Shown in pieces: positions 6,997 through 13,491 of a stretch of DNA of 17,290 nt. The notes beneath the pieces were generated by a model. That model saw only the letters and a program-made list of their open reading frames with translations, was not told the origin of the DNA and made no database searches. Numbering within the stretch: the first letter of the stretch is position 1; each line of letters opens with the position of its first letter. Origin of the DNA: FEN-1297 sp046704565 (lineage in GTDB: Bacteria > Bacteroidota > Ignavibacteria > Ignavibacteriales > Ignavibacteriaceae); the NCBI GenBank assembly GCA_046704565.1, contig JBJKRP010000171.1:1-17290 (forward strand), in the 5' to 3' direction. Both the position numbers and the translations under genes were made by a program.

Positions 6997-7069
6997 AAGC
7001 AGGCAAAAAAAATCCTCCTAGGCTCTCTGCCGTGGAGGTCTCATTCATAAATAACATTTGATTTTTCAT
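6986..7069 (-). CDS. Possible 27-residue leader peptide overlapping the pyrR start
   Basis: From ATG 7069-7067 a frame of 27 codons runs through the whole attenuator hairpin and its U-tract, and stops with a TAA at 6988-6986, inside codons 3-4 of pyrR. GGGAAAGG lies directly before the ATG, which is too close for a normal Shine-Dalgarno; in-frame ATGs also occur at codons 5 and 8. A ribosome on this frame would unfold the hairpin and end beside the pyrR ATG, allowing reinitiation. A competing short frame (7079-7041, 12 codons) stops just before the hairpin. Neither shows a recognised peptide, and either may be chance. Confidence 0.3.
   Translation of the reverse strand: MKNQMLFMNETSTAESLGGFFLPAYEY
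7002..7043 (-). terminator. Attenuator hairpin in the pyrR leader with PyrR-loop-like apex
   Basis: On the minus strand the order is CCTCC (7038-7034), AC, GGC (7031-7029), loop AGAGA, GCC (7023-7021), TA, GGAGG (7018-7014), then A and eight T (7012-7005). This gives eight base pairs, with a 2x2 internal loop, ahead of a U8 run: a textbook intrinsic terminator placed only 8 nt before the pyrR ATG. The apex CAGAGA plus G matches the conserved hexaloop (CNGNGA then G) of PyrR binding loops, although the closing pairs differ from the usual UC/GG. Inference: PyrR binding stabilises the terminator directly. I found no clear competing antiterminator upstream. Confidence 0.75.
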
Positions 7070-7188
7070 CCTTTCCCATCTCTCGGATAGAGTTAAAGGT
7101 TATATTAATTAGCGAGTCAAACATAAGACTAATTGAATTAAAAGTAAAGACAAGGAAGAATTTATTATATAAAGATTCTTTAAAATAA

Positions 7189-7217
7189 ACAAGGGATCTT
7201 ATTTCAAGATCCCTTGT
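7189..7217 (-). terminator. Terminator of the OmpA-family gene
   Basis: A perfect 12-bp stem, ACAAGGGATCTT (7189-7200) with AAGATCCCTTGT (7206-7217), and a 5-nt loop, located 27 nt after the OmpA stop in its direction of transcription. On the minus strand it is followed by TTATTTT. It insulates the pyr operon promoter region (7044-7188) from ompA transcription. Confidence 0.85.
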
Positions 7218-7243
7218 CAATTTATTGTTTTTAAAGAGCAGCT

Positions 7244-8371
7244 TTATTTATTTAAAACCTTAAATTCAATTCTTCTATTCAAGGCTCTTCCTTCCGCCGT
7301 CTTGTTTGACATAATAGGATTAGACTCTCCCATTCCGGTAGTAGTTATCCTGCTTGCATCAACACCCTTAGCTACAAGGAAGTTCTTAACGGTATTTGCT
7401 CTTTCCAGAGACAATCTTTGGTTTGCCTTTTCAGAGCCAATGTTGTCTGTATAACCCTGTATTTCAACCTTTATTTCAGGATGAGTAAGAAGTATTTCGG
7501 CTGAATTATATAAGACAGGAATAGATTCCGGTCTTAAGGTAGCCTTGTTGAAATCAAAGTTAACGCCAATTAATACCCAATTACTTGAAACGGGTGCAGC
7601 CTGGGAACTAACCGGCTGGTTATTCTTAACTATGTCTGCAATTCTATTATAGTCTACTTCAGTAGGCTGAGTAGCGTATTTCTTAACAATATCTTCTATC
7701 CTTGAGTAGTCGGTATTGCCAATGCCGTCATAAATATCATTAAGGTGAGAACGCGGACCCTTGTCAAAATAATACATAAAGCCAAAATTAAAGCTCATGT
7801 AAGTATCGGTATTACCTCCCATTATACCACCGCTGTTGGTTCCAGGCAAGCCATCGAAATTACTGGTAGCAACCGAGCTGTAAGCCAGCTCCGTATTTAC
7901 TTTCCAGTCCTTGCCAAGGTTCCATTCTGCTCCAAAGCCAAGATTTACTTTGTAGTCCGCTTTCGTCTTGTTTAGATTGGCGTTGGGGGAATTTTTCACC
8001 TTATACAACATTCCGCCGGCGCCGACACTGATATAAGGAGAAATTGGTTCGACCGGAGCTAAATAATAAAGAAGATCAAAATTTCCGGCATAGGTGTCGT
8101 TCCTGATATACGCACCTCCATTTAATCCTTTGAAATGAAGATATTCTCCGCTGACTCTAATTCCAACGTGCTCGGAAAAATTTCTTTGAATTGAAAGATA
8201 AGCGCCGCCGGTATTGCCTTTAACGGCAGTATTGGTACTTACATACCTATCATAGATGCCTCCAAACCCGACAGCCCAGCTATTTTGCGGAAGCCAGTTA
8301 TATTTGCTTTGACCAAATGCAGTATAAACACTAACAAATGTTAGTATCAGTAAGTAAAGAATTTTTTTCAT
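7244..8371 (-). CDS. OmpA-family outer-membrane protein
   Basis: 375 residues in three parts. A signal peptide (MKKILYLLILTFVSVYTAFG, cleavage before Gln21) is followed by an N-terminal region (about 30-205) with alternating strands typical of an eight-stranded outer-membrane barrel (GGIYDRYVS, SPYISVGAGGMLYKV, YMSFNFGFMYYF). A linker carries two similar segments, DYSRIEDIVKKYA and DYNRIADIVKNN. The C-terminal OmpA peptidoglycan-binding domain (about 264-375) contains NFDFNKATLRPES, GYTDN with Asp309 and LNRRIEF with Arg366/367; the Asp and Arg are the usual diaminopimelate contacts. The protein should tie the outer membrane to the cell wall. AGGAGGG lies 4-5 nt before the ATG, the strongest ribosome-binding site in the window, which suits an abundant protein. 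A TATAAT at 8455-8460 may be its -10 box. Confidence 0.95.
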   Translation of the reverse strand: MKKILYLLILTFVSVYTAFGQSKYNWLPQNSWAVGFGGIYDRYVSTNTAVKGNTGGAYLSIQRNFSEHVGIRVSGEYLHFKGLNGGAYIRNDTYAGNFDLLYYLAPVEPISPYISVGAGGMLYKVKNSPNANLNKTKADYKVNLGFGAEWNLGKDWKVNTELAYSSVATSNFDGLPGTNSGGIMGGNTDTYMSFNFGFMYYFDKGPRSHLNDIYDGIGNTDYSRIEDIVKKYATQPTEVDYNRIADIVKNNQPVSSQAAPVSSNWVLIGVNFDFNKATLRPESIPVLYNSAEILLTHPEIKVEIQGYTDNIGSEKANQRLSLERANTVKNFLVAKGVDASRITTTGMGESNPIMSNKTAEGRALNRRIEFKVLNK

Positions 8372-8454
8372 GGACCCTCCTGATAATTTATAGTTATAAA
8401 AGTAACTTAAAAATGGTCTTATAGAAATTAAGCATTGTGAACTGCATCTAAGTT

Positions 8455-8460
8455 ATTATA
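8455..8460 (-). promoter_or_regulatory. Possible -10 box for the OmpA-family gene
   Basis: TATAAT on the minus strand 84 nt upstream of the ATG, preceded by a T-rich stretch that gives only a poor -35 match at 15-17 bp. Proposed because it is an exact -10 in the only intergenic DNA in front of the gene. Confidence 0.3.
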
Positions 8461-8510
8461 AAAAAAAGAAAAATGCAACAAAAAATATATAAAATGTACA
8501 CACTGTGCCC

Positions 8511-8538
8511 CTCTGCAGGAATAAGCAGAGTTTCTTTT
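8511..8538 (+). terminator. Hairpin with T-rich tail in the ompA-coaD spacer
   Basis: An exact 6-bp stem CTCTGC/GCAGAG with an 8-nt loop, followed by TTTCTTTT. It looks like a weak plus-strand terminator, but no plus-strand gene lies upstream of it, so it may end a small unannotated transcript, be a binding site, or be chance. Confidence 0.3.
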
Positions 8539-8754
8539 AATATAAATTCAATATGCTTATAAAATATTAAATGACTTTGCAGTTTATGTCATGCCGGTCG
8601 GATCTTTGAAAAAATATATCATGTCAGAATATTTCCATACGATAAACTCCGAGGCAACGGCAATTTTTTAAATGTGTAATTTTTATCTGACTTATAAAGG
8701 AATTTTCATTACTTTTATCTTATAAAATATTTCAAATTATTTCCGGAAGAAGAA

Positions 8755-9243
8755 ATGAGAAAAGTTTTATACCCCGGAACATTTGATCCGGTAACCAACG
8801 GACATATCGACATAATAAAAAGAGCAAGGGAATTGTTCGACGGAGTTGTCGTCACGGTTGCGGTAAATCCCGGCAAGACTCCTCTTTTTACAGTAGAGGA
8901 AAGAGTTCAAATGCTTCGTGAAAGCCTTAAGGATTTTGACAATATCACTATCGATTCCTTTGAAGGGCTCGTTGTAGACCATGCTCATGAAGTTGAGGCA
9001 ATCGGAATTATAAGAGGTTTGCGAGCCGTAAGCGATTTTGAATATGAGTTTCAGATGGCATTGATGAACCGTAAGCTTGCAGGTGATTTAACCACGGTTT
9101 TTCTAATGCCGCATGAAAAGTACACTTATTTGAATTCGTCTATTATTAGAAACCTTGCGGAACTTAACAGCGACGTCAGCGATTTCGTTCCACCGGTAGT
9201 TCTTAAAATGCTAAAAGAAAAATTCTCAGGAAAGGAGAAATAA
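8755..9243 (+). CDS. coaD: Phosphopantetheine adenylyltransferase
   Basis: 162 residues, the normal length. It transfers AMP from ATP to 4'-phosphopantetheine to make dephospho-CoA, the penultimate step of coenzyme A synthesis. Motifs: GTFDPVTNGH with the nucleotidyltransferase T/HxGH signature at 14-17, Lys41 in NPGKTPLF, RGLRAVSDFEYEFQMA at 87-102 with Arg90, and YLNSSIIRNLAEL at 125-137. GGAAG about 5 nt before the ATG supports the start. Its TAA shares one base with the ATG of the next gene (TAATG), so the two are translationally coupled. Confidence 0.97.
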   Translation: MRKVLYPGTFDPVTNGHIDIIKRARELFDGVVVTVAVNPGKTPLFTVEERVQMLRESLKDFDNITIDSFEGLVVDHAHEVEAIGIIRGLRAVSDFEYEFQMALMNRKLAGDLTTVFLMPHEKYTYLNSSIIRNLAELNSDVSDFVPPVVLKMLKEKFSGKEK

Positions 9244-9443
9244 TGTCCGGTCAGGGTTCTACAGGAAACGTTTTAGCAGCCATTGCCAGTTTATTTATTC
9301 CGGGTCTCGGGCAGCTTTTGCAAGGGAGATTTTTGTTGGCAGTCTTTATGTTCCTGCTGGCAGGCTTTTTATGGTTCTTCTTTCTGGGCTGGATAATCCA
9401 CATCTGGTCAGTTGTAAATGCAGCAAGGTTCAGGGGAAAATAA
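9243..9443 (+). CDS. Small membrane protein with PGLGQ motif (TM2-like)
   Basis: 66 residues, start overlapping the coaD stop by one base (TAATG), preceded by AGGAGAA. After a polar N-terminus (MSGQGSTGN) come two hydrophobic segments, about 10-24 and 29-55. IPGLGQLLQGR lies at their junction, followed by an aromatic-rich run (FLWFFFLGW) and a short positive tail. The GLGQ.Y/L.GR turn resembles the TM2-domain family and other short inner-membrane proteins whose function is unknown. Overlap with coaD suggests shared expression but does not prove a role in CoA metabolism. Confidence 0.8.
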   Translation: MSGQGSTGNVLAAIASLFIPGLGQLLQGRFLLAVFMFLLAGFLWFFFLGWIIHIWSVVNAARFRGK

Positions 9444-9623
9444 AAATATTTAAACCTTCCTGCTTAACCTGCTAAGTAAGTGTGATAACGAATGCGGGAA
9501 ACGCCGGCAGTATCCGGAACTCTTTCATTTAGATATTTATTTATTAAATTTGCATTCAAAATTTTTCGAAACATTCCGTTAATGCGGTAACATTTCTCTT
9601 TTTAACAGCGGACATGAAAGATT

Positions 9624-9642
9624 AACGCTTCAAGCAAGCGTT
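9624..9642. other. Short hairpin upstream of the aminotransferase gene
   Basis: AACGCTT (9624-9630) and AAGCGTT (9636-9642) form an exact 7-bp stem with a 5-nt loop in the 242-base spacer between the small membrane gene and the aminotransferase. No T-run follows on the plus strand, so it is not a typical terminator; it could be an operator or leader structure about 45 nt before the ATG. Nothing else recognisable lies in the spacer. Confidence 0.35.
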
Positions 9643-9685
9643 TAGGCAGATTACTATAAATATACAGGAAAAATAAATAGGTAAA

Positions 9686-10882
9686 ATGTTGAATAGATAC
9701 TCCGAACTTATTTCATCAATTGAAGAGAGCAAGACCATGGCTGTCTCTTCGCTAATAAAGAAATTAAAAGCCGAAGGTAAAAACGTGCTAAGCTTTAGCG
9801 CAGGCGAGCCCGATTTTCCGACACCTGATTTCATAAAACAGGCTGCTATTAAGGCTATTCATGAGAACTTTACACGCTACACCGCAAACGAAGGCTATCC
9901 TGCATTACTGAATGCAATAGTAAAAAAGTTTAATGAAGAAAATAATCTTTGTTTCGATAATAAAAACATTCTGGTCTCCGACGGCGCAAAGCATTCAATT
10001 TATAACCTGCTTATGGCGCTATGTAACCCCGGCGACGAAGTAGTGTTTCAAGCGCCATACTGGGTTAGCTATCCCGAGTTGGCAAAGCTTGCTCAAGCTA
10101 CACCGGTAATTATTGAAGCCGGAGTTGAACAGGGTTATAAAATTACGCCAGATCAATTTGAAAAAGCTATTACTCCTAAAACCAAAGTCTTTATATTCAA
10201 CACACCCTCTAACCCGTCCGGAGCTGTTTATAGTAAAGAAGAAATACTTGCCCTGGCAGAAGTATTGAGGGATAAAAATATTTACGTTATCTCCGACGAG
10301 ATCTATGAAAAGATTATATTCGACGGTGAGAGTCATTTCAGCATCGGCAGTATTGATTATTTAAAAGACAGAGTTATTACCGTTAACGGCGTAAGCAAGG
10401 CTTATGCAATGACCGGCTGGCGCATAGGGTATGCGGGCGGCAACGCCGATGTTATTAAGCTCGCAAGAAACCTTCAAAGTCATTCAACTTCAAACGCTGC
10501 ATCCATTTCCCAGGCGGCTGCTCTTGCCGCATTGACCGGGACCTCCGATGAAGTTGCCGGCATGGTTGAAAAATTTAAGCTTAGACGCGATTTTATTTAT
10601 GAATCATTGAATAAAGTTAAAGGAATAAAATGCCCTCTACCTAAAGGTGCTTTTTATGTCTTCTTTGATGTAAGCGATTATTTCGGGTCCAGAGTTAACG
10701 GTTATAAGATAGATGATTCGAATACTTTCTGCAGCTATCTGCTGAACGAAGAAAATGTCGGGCTTGTTCCGGGCGTTGCTTTTGGTAATGACAAATGCGT
10801 CAGGATGTCTTACGCCTGCTCAATGGACGAGTTGAAAGACGGCGCTGCAAGAATTAGTAAAGGACTTTCAAAATTAAACTGA
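9686..10882 (+). CDS. Class I pyridoxal-phosphate aminotransferase (aspartate/prephenate type)
   Basis: 398 residues, fold type I aminotransferase of the bacterial aspartate aminotransferase subgroup. PLP lysine is Lys238 in NGVSKAYAMTGWRIGY; other cofactor residues are Asn176 in NTPSNPSG, Asp204 in ISDEIYE and Tyr207; Arg246 and the late Arg in CVRMSYACS contact dicarboxylate substrates in this family. It transfers the amino group between aspartate and 2-oxoglutarate. Some members of this subgroup instead, or also, make arogenate from prephenate. It is monocistronic by spacing and convergent with aroE, which makes a role in aromatic amino acids plausible but unproven. Start at ATG 9686; no strong Shine-Dalgarno. 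Confidence 0.93.
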   Translation: MLNRYSELISSIEESKTMAVSSLIKKLKAEGKNVLSFSAGEPDFPTPDFIKQAAIKAIHENFTRYTANEGYPALLNAIVKKFNEENNLCFDNKNILVSDGAKHSIYNLLMALCNPGDEVVFQAPYWVSYPELAKLAQATPVIIEAGVEQGYKITPDQFEKAITPKTKVFIFNTPSNPSGAVYSKEEILALAEVLRDKNIYVISDEIYEKIIFDGESHFSIGSIDYLKDRVITVNGVSKAYAMTGWRIGYAGGNADVIKLARNLQSHSTSNAASISQAAALAALTGTSDEVAGMVEKFKLRRDFIYESLNKVKGIKCPLPKGAFYVFFDVSDYFGSRVNGYKIDDSNTFCSYLLNEENVGLVPGVAFGNDKCVRMSYACSMDELKDGAARISKGLSKLN

Positions 10883-10988
10883 TCATATGTCAATGTACTG
10901 GCTTTGTAAATCGCACATTGAGAGGAAAGTAGACCCTTAAGAATTTTTAGTACCGAATAAATATAGAATGCCCGGATCTGAATTTTAG

Positions 10989-11017
10989 ATGCCGTATTTG
11001 CTTTCAGTTTTCGGCAT
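10989..11017 (-). terminator. Weak hairpin at the aroE 3' end
   Basis: ATGCCG (10989-10994) and CGGCAT (11012-11017) form an exact 6-bp stem with a 17-nt loop that includes the aroE stop codon; on the minus strand the following bases are CTAAAATT. The long loop and lack of a proper T-run make it a poor terminator. Confidence 0.25.
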
Positions 11018-11876
11018 AAAGCAGAAGGGATTTATAAATTTTATCAACCGGCATTTTCTCGCCTGTCCAGAGCTCAAACGACCTGGCAGCCTGATGAACC
11101 AGCATCTTTAATCCGTCCAGCGTAACCGCGCCTTTACCCGCCGCTAATTTAAGCAGCCTGGTTTGAGGCGGATTATATACCAGGTCAAAAACAATCTGCC
11201 CCTGCGTAAAGGAATCACTTAAATTTGTTATAGCATCATCTGTCTCCGGGAACATTCCTACTGAAGTTGCATTAACGATGAGCTTCGAACTCTGAAAAAT
11301 CCCGGTCAGGTCCGGCGGGAACAATTCCTTTGTTTTGAAGGAATCGTATTTCATCTTATCATAAAAATAATTCTTCAAAGCCTCGGCTCTTTGCTCGGTA
11401 CGGTTTATAAGAAATATCTTAGACGGCTTGAAGTGCCGGATTAAAGAATATATAACCGCACGCGCAGCACCTCCCGCACCGACAACGCTGACCTGATTAC
11501 CCGCGATCTCATCTTTATAAGGCTGGAGAGTCTCATATATCCCGTCGACGTCGGTATTGTAGCCGTGAAGCTTACCAAGATCATTTACAACGGTATTAAC
11601 GGCACCGATTATAGATGCCTCATCAGATACGTCATTAAGAAGGTGCAATATGTTTTCTTTATGCGGGATGGTAACGTTAAATCCTTTTACTCCCAAGCCC
11701 ACCATTCCCTTAAGTACCGAACGCAGGCTGGAAGGCGTAACGTCGAAAGGGAGATAGATGTAATCTAATCCTTTTAGCTCAAAAGTAATGTTATGAATAA
11801 AGGGCGAATAAGTGTGCTTAATCGGATGACCTAATAAGCCCGTTAATTTCGTGTTTAGATGGTAAGAGTTTTTCAT
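11004..11876 (-). CDS. aroE: Shikimate dehydrogenase (NADP+)
   Basis: 290 residues; reduces 3-dehydroshikimate to shikimate with NADPH, the fourth step of the chorismate pathway. Catalytic Lys73 (NVTIPHKE) and Asp109 (GYNTDVDG) are present, as are the dinucleotide-binding GAGGAA (133-138) and NRT at 158-160, the clamp for the NADP 2'-phosphate. The shikimate-binding HSxSP motif reads HTYSP (21-25), a conservative Ser to Thr change at the first serine. No clear Shine-Dalgarno precedes the ATG. It follows the TPR gene by 91 nt on the same strand and is probably co-transcribed with it. Confidence 0.96.
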   Translation of the reverse strand: MKNSYHLNTKLTGLLGHPIKHTYSPFIHNITFELKGLDYIYLPFDVTPSSLRSVLKGMVGLGVKGFNVTIPHKENILHLLNDVSDEASIIGAVNTVVNDLGKLHGYNTDVDGIYETLQPYKDEIAGNQVSVVGAGGAARAVIYSLIRHFKPSKIFLINRTEQRAEALKNYFYDKMKYDSFKTKELFPPDLTGIFQSSKLIVNATSVGMFPETDDAITNLSDSFTQGQIVFDLVYNPPQTRLLKLAAGKGAVTLDGLKMLVHQAARSFELWTGEKMPVDKIYKSLLLYAEN

Positions 11877-11967
11877 TTAATCAAATTAAAAAAAATAAAA
11901 GGAAAAGATTTCGCCGTTCCGCAATAAATAACGCCGATGCAGTAACTTAATCCGAATGAAGAAGAAA

Positions 11968-13386
11968 TCAAAGCTCCCCAAGCAATTTTTTGAAAAGCTT
12001 TGAAGACTTAATTTCCGGGTATTCTTTGGCAAACTCTGTTCTAAAAGATGGATCAATTGAAAAGGCTGTCTTAAGACAGTCCACGGCTTCCTGTGTACGG
12101 CTAAGAATAAAATTTATCTTTGCTTTGCCGTAATATGAAGAGGCATCGTCCGGATTTATTCTAATGCATTCGCTGTAGGCACTCATAGCCTCAAGCCAGT
12201 TGCCGAGCTCAATAAGTGTCTCGGCAAGATTAAACCAGACCTCGAAATTATCCGGCTCAATTTTCAGCGCAGCCATATAGCTGGATACTGCATCCTGCAG
12301 TTGTCCTAAAGAGTATTCAAGGTCAGCCTTTGCATACCAGGCTTCGGCATTATCCTGAGATAATGAGATAGCCTTGTTAAAGTCTTTTAAAGCAAGATGA
12401 AATTTACCGGCAGTGTCATAGCAGAACCCTCGTGCAAGATAAGCTTCATAATACTGGTCGTCCATCTTCACGGCTTCCGTATAATATTTTATTGCATTCG
12501 GCAGGTCGCCAAGCTCCTCGTAAATATTGGCTACATTATAAGCGGACGCCTCGTCATACTTATCAAGCTCAAGAGAGCGCTTAAAGCATTCGATAGCGTT
12601 TTCAAGCCTGCCGAGGTCTGCAAGCGCATTGCCCTTATTAAACCAGGCGCTTGGGAAGTCTTCATTAATTGCCAATGCAAAATCGTAGCTTTCAATTGCC
12701 TTCTCAAGCTTGTTCATCTTTACAAGTACGATGCCGCGGTTATACCAGCCGCTAGGATTGTAAGGTTCAAAATCCAAAAACTTATCGTATGCTTCAAGCG
12801 CCTTTGAATAAAGGTTCAGATTTTCGTAGCAATACCCGAGCTCATAATATGCTTCGGAAAATTCCGGTTCTATCTCGATTGTCCGTTCCAGATAATACAT
12901 CGCCATCTTATAATCTTCGTGTCTCTGGTAAAGCATGCCTAAGCCAAACACCGCATCCTCGTTTGCCGGCTCCGAATGAAGCACCATCTCTAACGTATTT
13001 TTAGCCTCTTCGATGAAGCCCTGGCTTTCTTCCGCAGCAGCCTTATCGATCAGCGCTTCGGAATCTCCGGGATTCAGCGAAAGAGCTTTATTGAAACACT
13101 CCACCGCTTCCTCGAAATTGCCTGCAGCATTGTTGAGCGAACCCTTGCGAAGCCAGTACTCCGAATTGTAAGGAAACGTATCGAGCAAAAGATTTATAAA
13201 ATAGAATCCGTCCTGATATCTTTCATTCTCAAGGCAAACATGGACGATCTCTTCCACCGCCTCGGTGCAGTCGTAGATGCCGGAAGCAGCAATAGTTTCC
13301 TTACATCTTTTTATTTCGCCGTCAAGGTCCCTGTCATTCTCAAAAAAGTATTCATCATTACCAAAATCAGATTCAAAAAACGACAT
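11968..13386 (-). CDS. Tetratricopeptide repeat protein
   Basis: 472 residues from the ATG at 13386-13384, preferred over an in-frame TTG at 13398 because GGAG lies 6 nt before the ATG and part of that TTG overlaps the ribosome-binding site. After an acidic N-terminus (SFFESDFGNDEYFFENDRD) the protein is made almost wholly of about a dozen 34-residue TPRs with the usual W-L-G-Y-A-F-A-P spacing (for example AWFNKGNALADLGRLENAIECFKRSLELD). No signal peptide or membrane span is seen, so it should be a cytoplasmic protein-protein scaffold. It lies between sucC and aroE on the same strand. Its partner and function cannot be read from the sequence. Confidence 0.93.
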   Translation of the reverse strand: MSFFESDFGNDEYFFENDRDLDGEIKRCKETIAASGIYDCTEAVEEIVHVCLENERYQDGFYFINLLLDTFPYNSEYWLRKGSLNNAAGNFEEAVECFNKALSLNPGDSEALIDKAAAEESQGFIEEAKNTLEMVLHSEPANEDAVFGLGMLYQRHEDYKMAMYYLERTIEIEPEFSEAYYELGYCYENLNLYSKALEAYDKFLDFEPYNPSGWYNRGIVLVKMNKLEKAIESYDFALAINEDFPSAWFNKGNALADLGRLENAIECFKRSLELDKYDEASAYNVANIYEELGDLPNAIKYYTEAVKMDDQYYEAYLARGFCYDTAGKFHLALKDFNKAISLSQDNAEAWYAKADLEYSLGQLQDAVSSYMAALKIEPDNFEVWFNLAETLIELGNWLEAMSAYSECIRINPDDASSYYGKAKINFILSRTQEAVDCLKTAFSIDPSFRTEFAKEYPEIKSSKLFKKLLGEL

Positions 13387-13398
13387 GTTTTTCTCCAA

Positions 13399-13414
13399 CG
13401 TATTAAATTATACG
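13399..13414 (-). promoter_or_regulatory. Possible promoter and inverted repeat for the TPR gene
   Basis: TATAAT on the minus strand (13412-13407) lies within an inverted repeat CGTAT (13399-13403) / ATACG (13410-13414), just upstream of the TPR ribosome-binding site. The -35 region is poor. It would give a very short leader and a transcript independent of sucC. Confidence 0.35.
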
Positions 13415-13444
13415 AGAAAAATGTATTACTATTAAAATCTAAAA

Positions 13445-13464
13445 TCAAGTTGATTTTAACTTGA
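13445..13464 (-). terminator. AT-rich hairpin after sucC
   Basis: TCAAGTT (13445-13451) and AACTTGA (13458-13464) form an exact 7-bp stem with a 6-nt loop; on the minus strand it is followed by TTTTAGATTTT. It lies 27 nt after the sucC stop. The stem has few GC pairs, so it may terminate only partly. Confidence 0.45.
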
Positions 13465-13491
13465 ATTTTTACAAAGTTCCAAACTGAAATT

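Larger units (their letters stand above)
8372..8754. other. Divergent intergenic region ompA / coaD
   Basis: 383 bases without a recognisable gene, between the divergent starts of the OmpA gene and coaD. It should hold both promoters. Visible structure: TATAAT for the minus strand (8455-8460); a hairpin CTCTGC (8511-8516) / GCAGAG (8525-8530) followed by TTTCTTTT on the plus strand; and an exact 13-bp direct repeat CTTATAAAATATT at 8556-8568 and 8719-8731, the second about 23 nt upstream of the coaD start and -10-like. No strong -35/-10 pair was found for coaD. Confidence 0.5.

Noticed and set aside
7014..7018. GGAGG as the pyrR Shine-Dalgarno
   Set aside because: It ends 17 nt before the ATG, beyond normal spacing, and pairs with CCTCC in the terminator stem.
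10019..10336. 105-codon minus-strand frame inside the aminotransferase gene
   Set aside because: It opposes conserved aminotransferase sequence, has no recognisable domain and no ribosome-binding site.
12397..13004. Plus-strand frames opposite the TPR gene
   Set aside because: They are complements of repetitive TPR codons, with no start signal or known domain.
13387..13398. TTG start for the TPR protein, and likewise TTG at 14679 for sucC
   Set aside because: In both cases a downstream ATG has a well-spaced Shine-Dalgarno, and for sucC the ATG gives exactly the family length of 388 residues.
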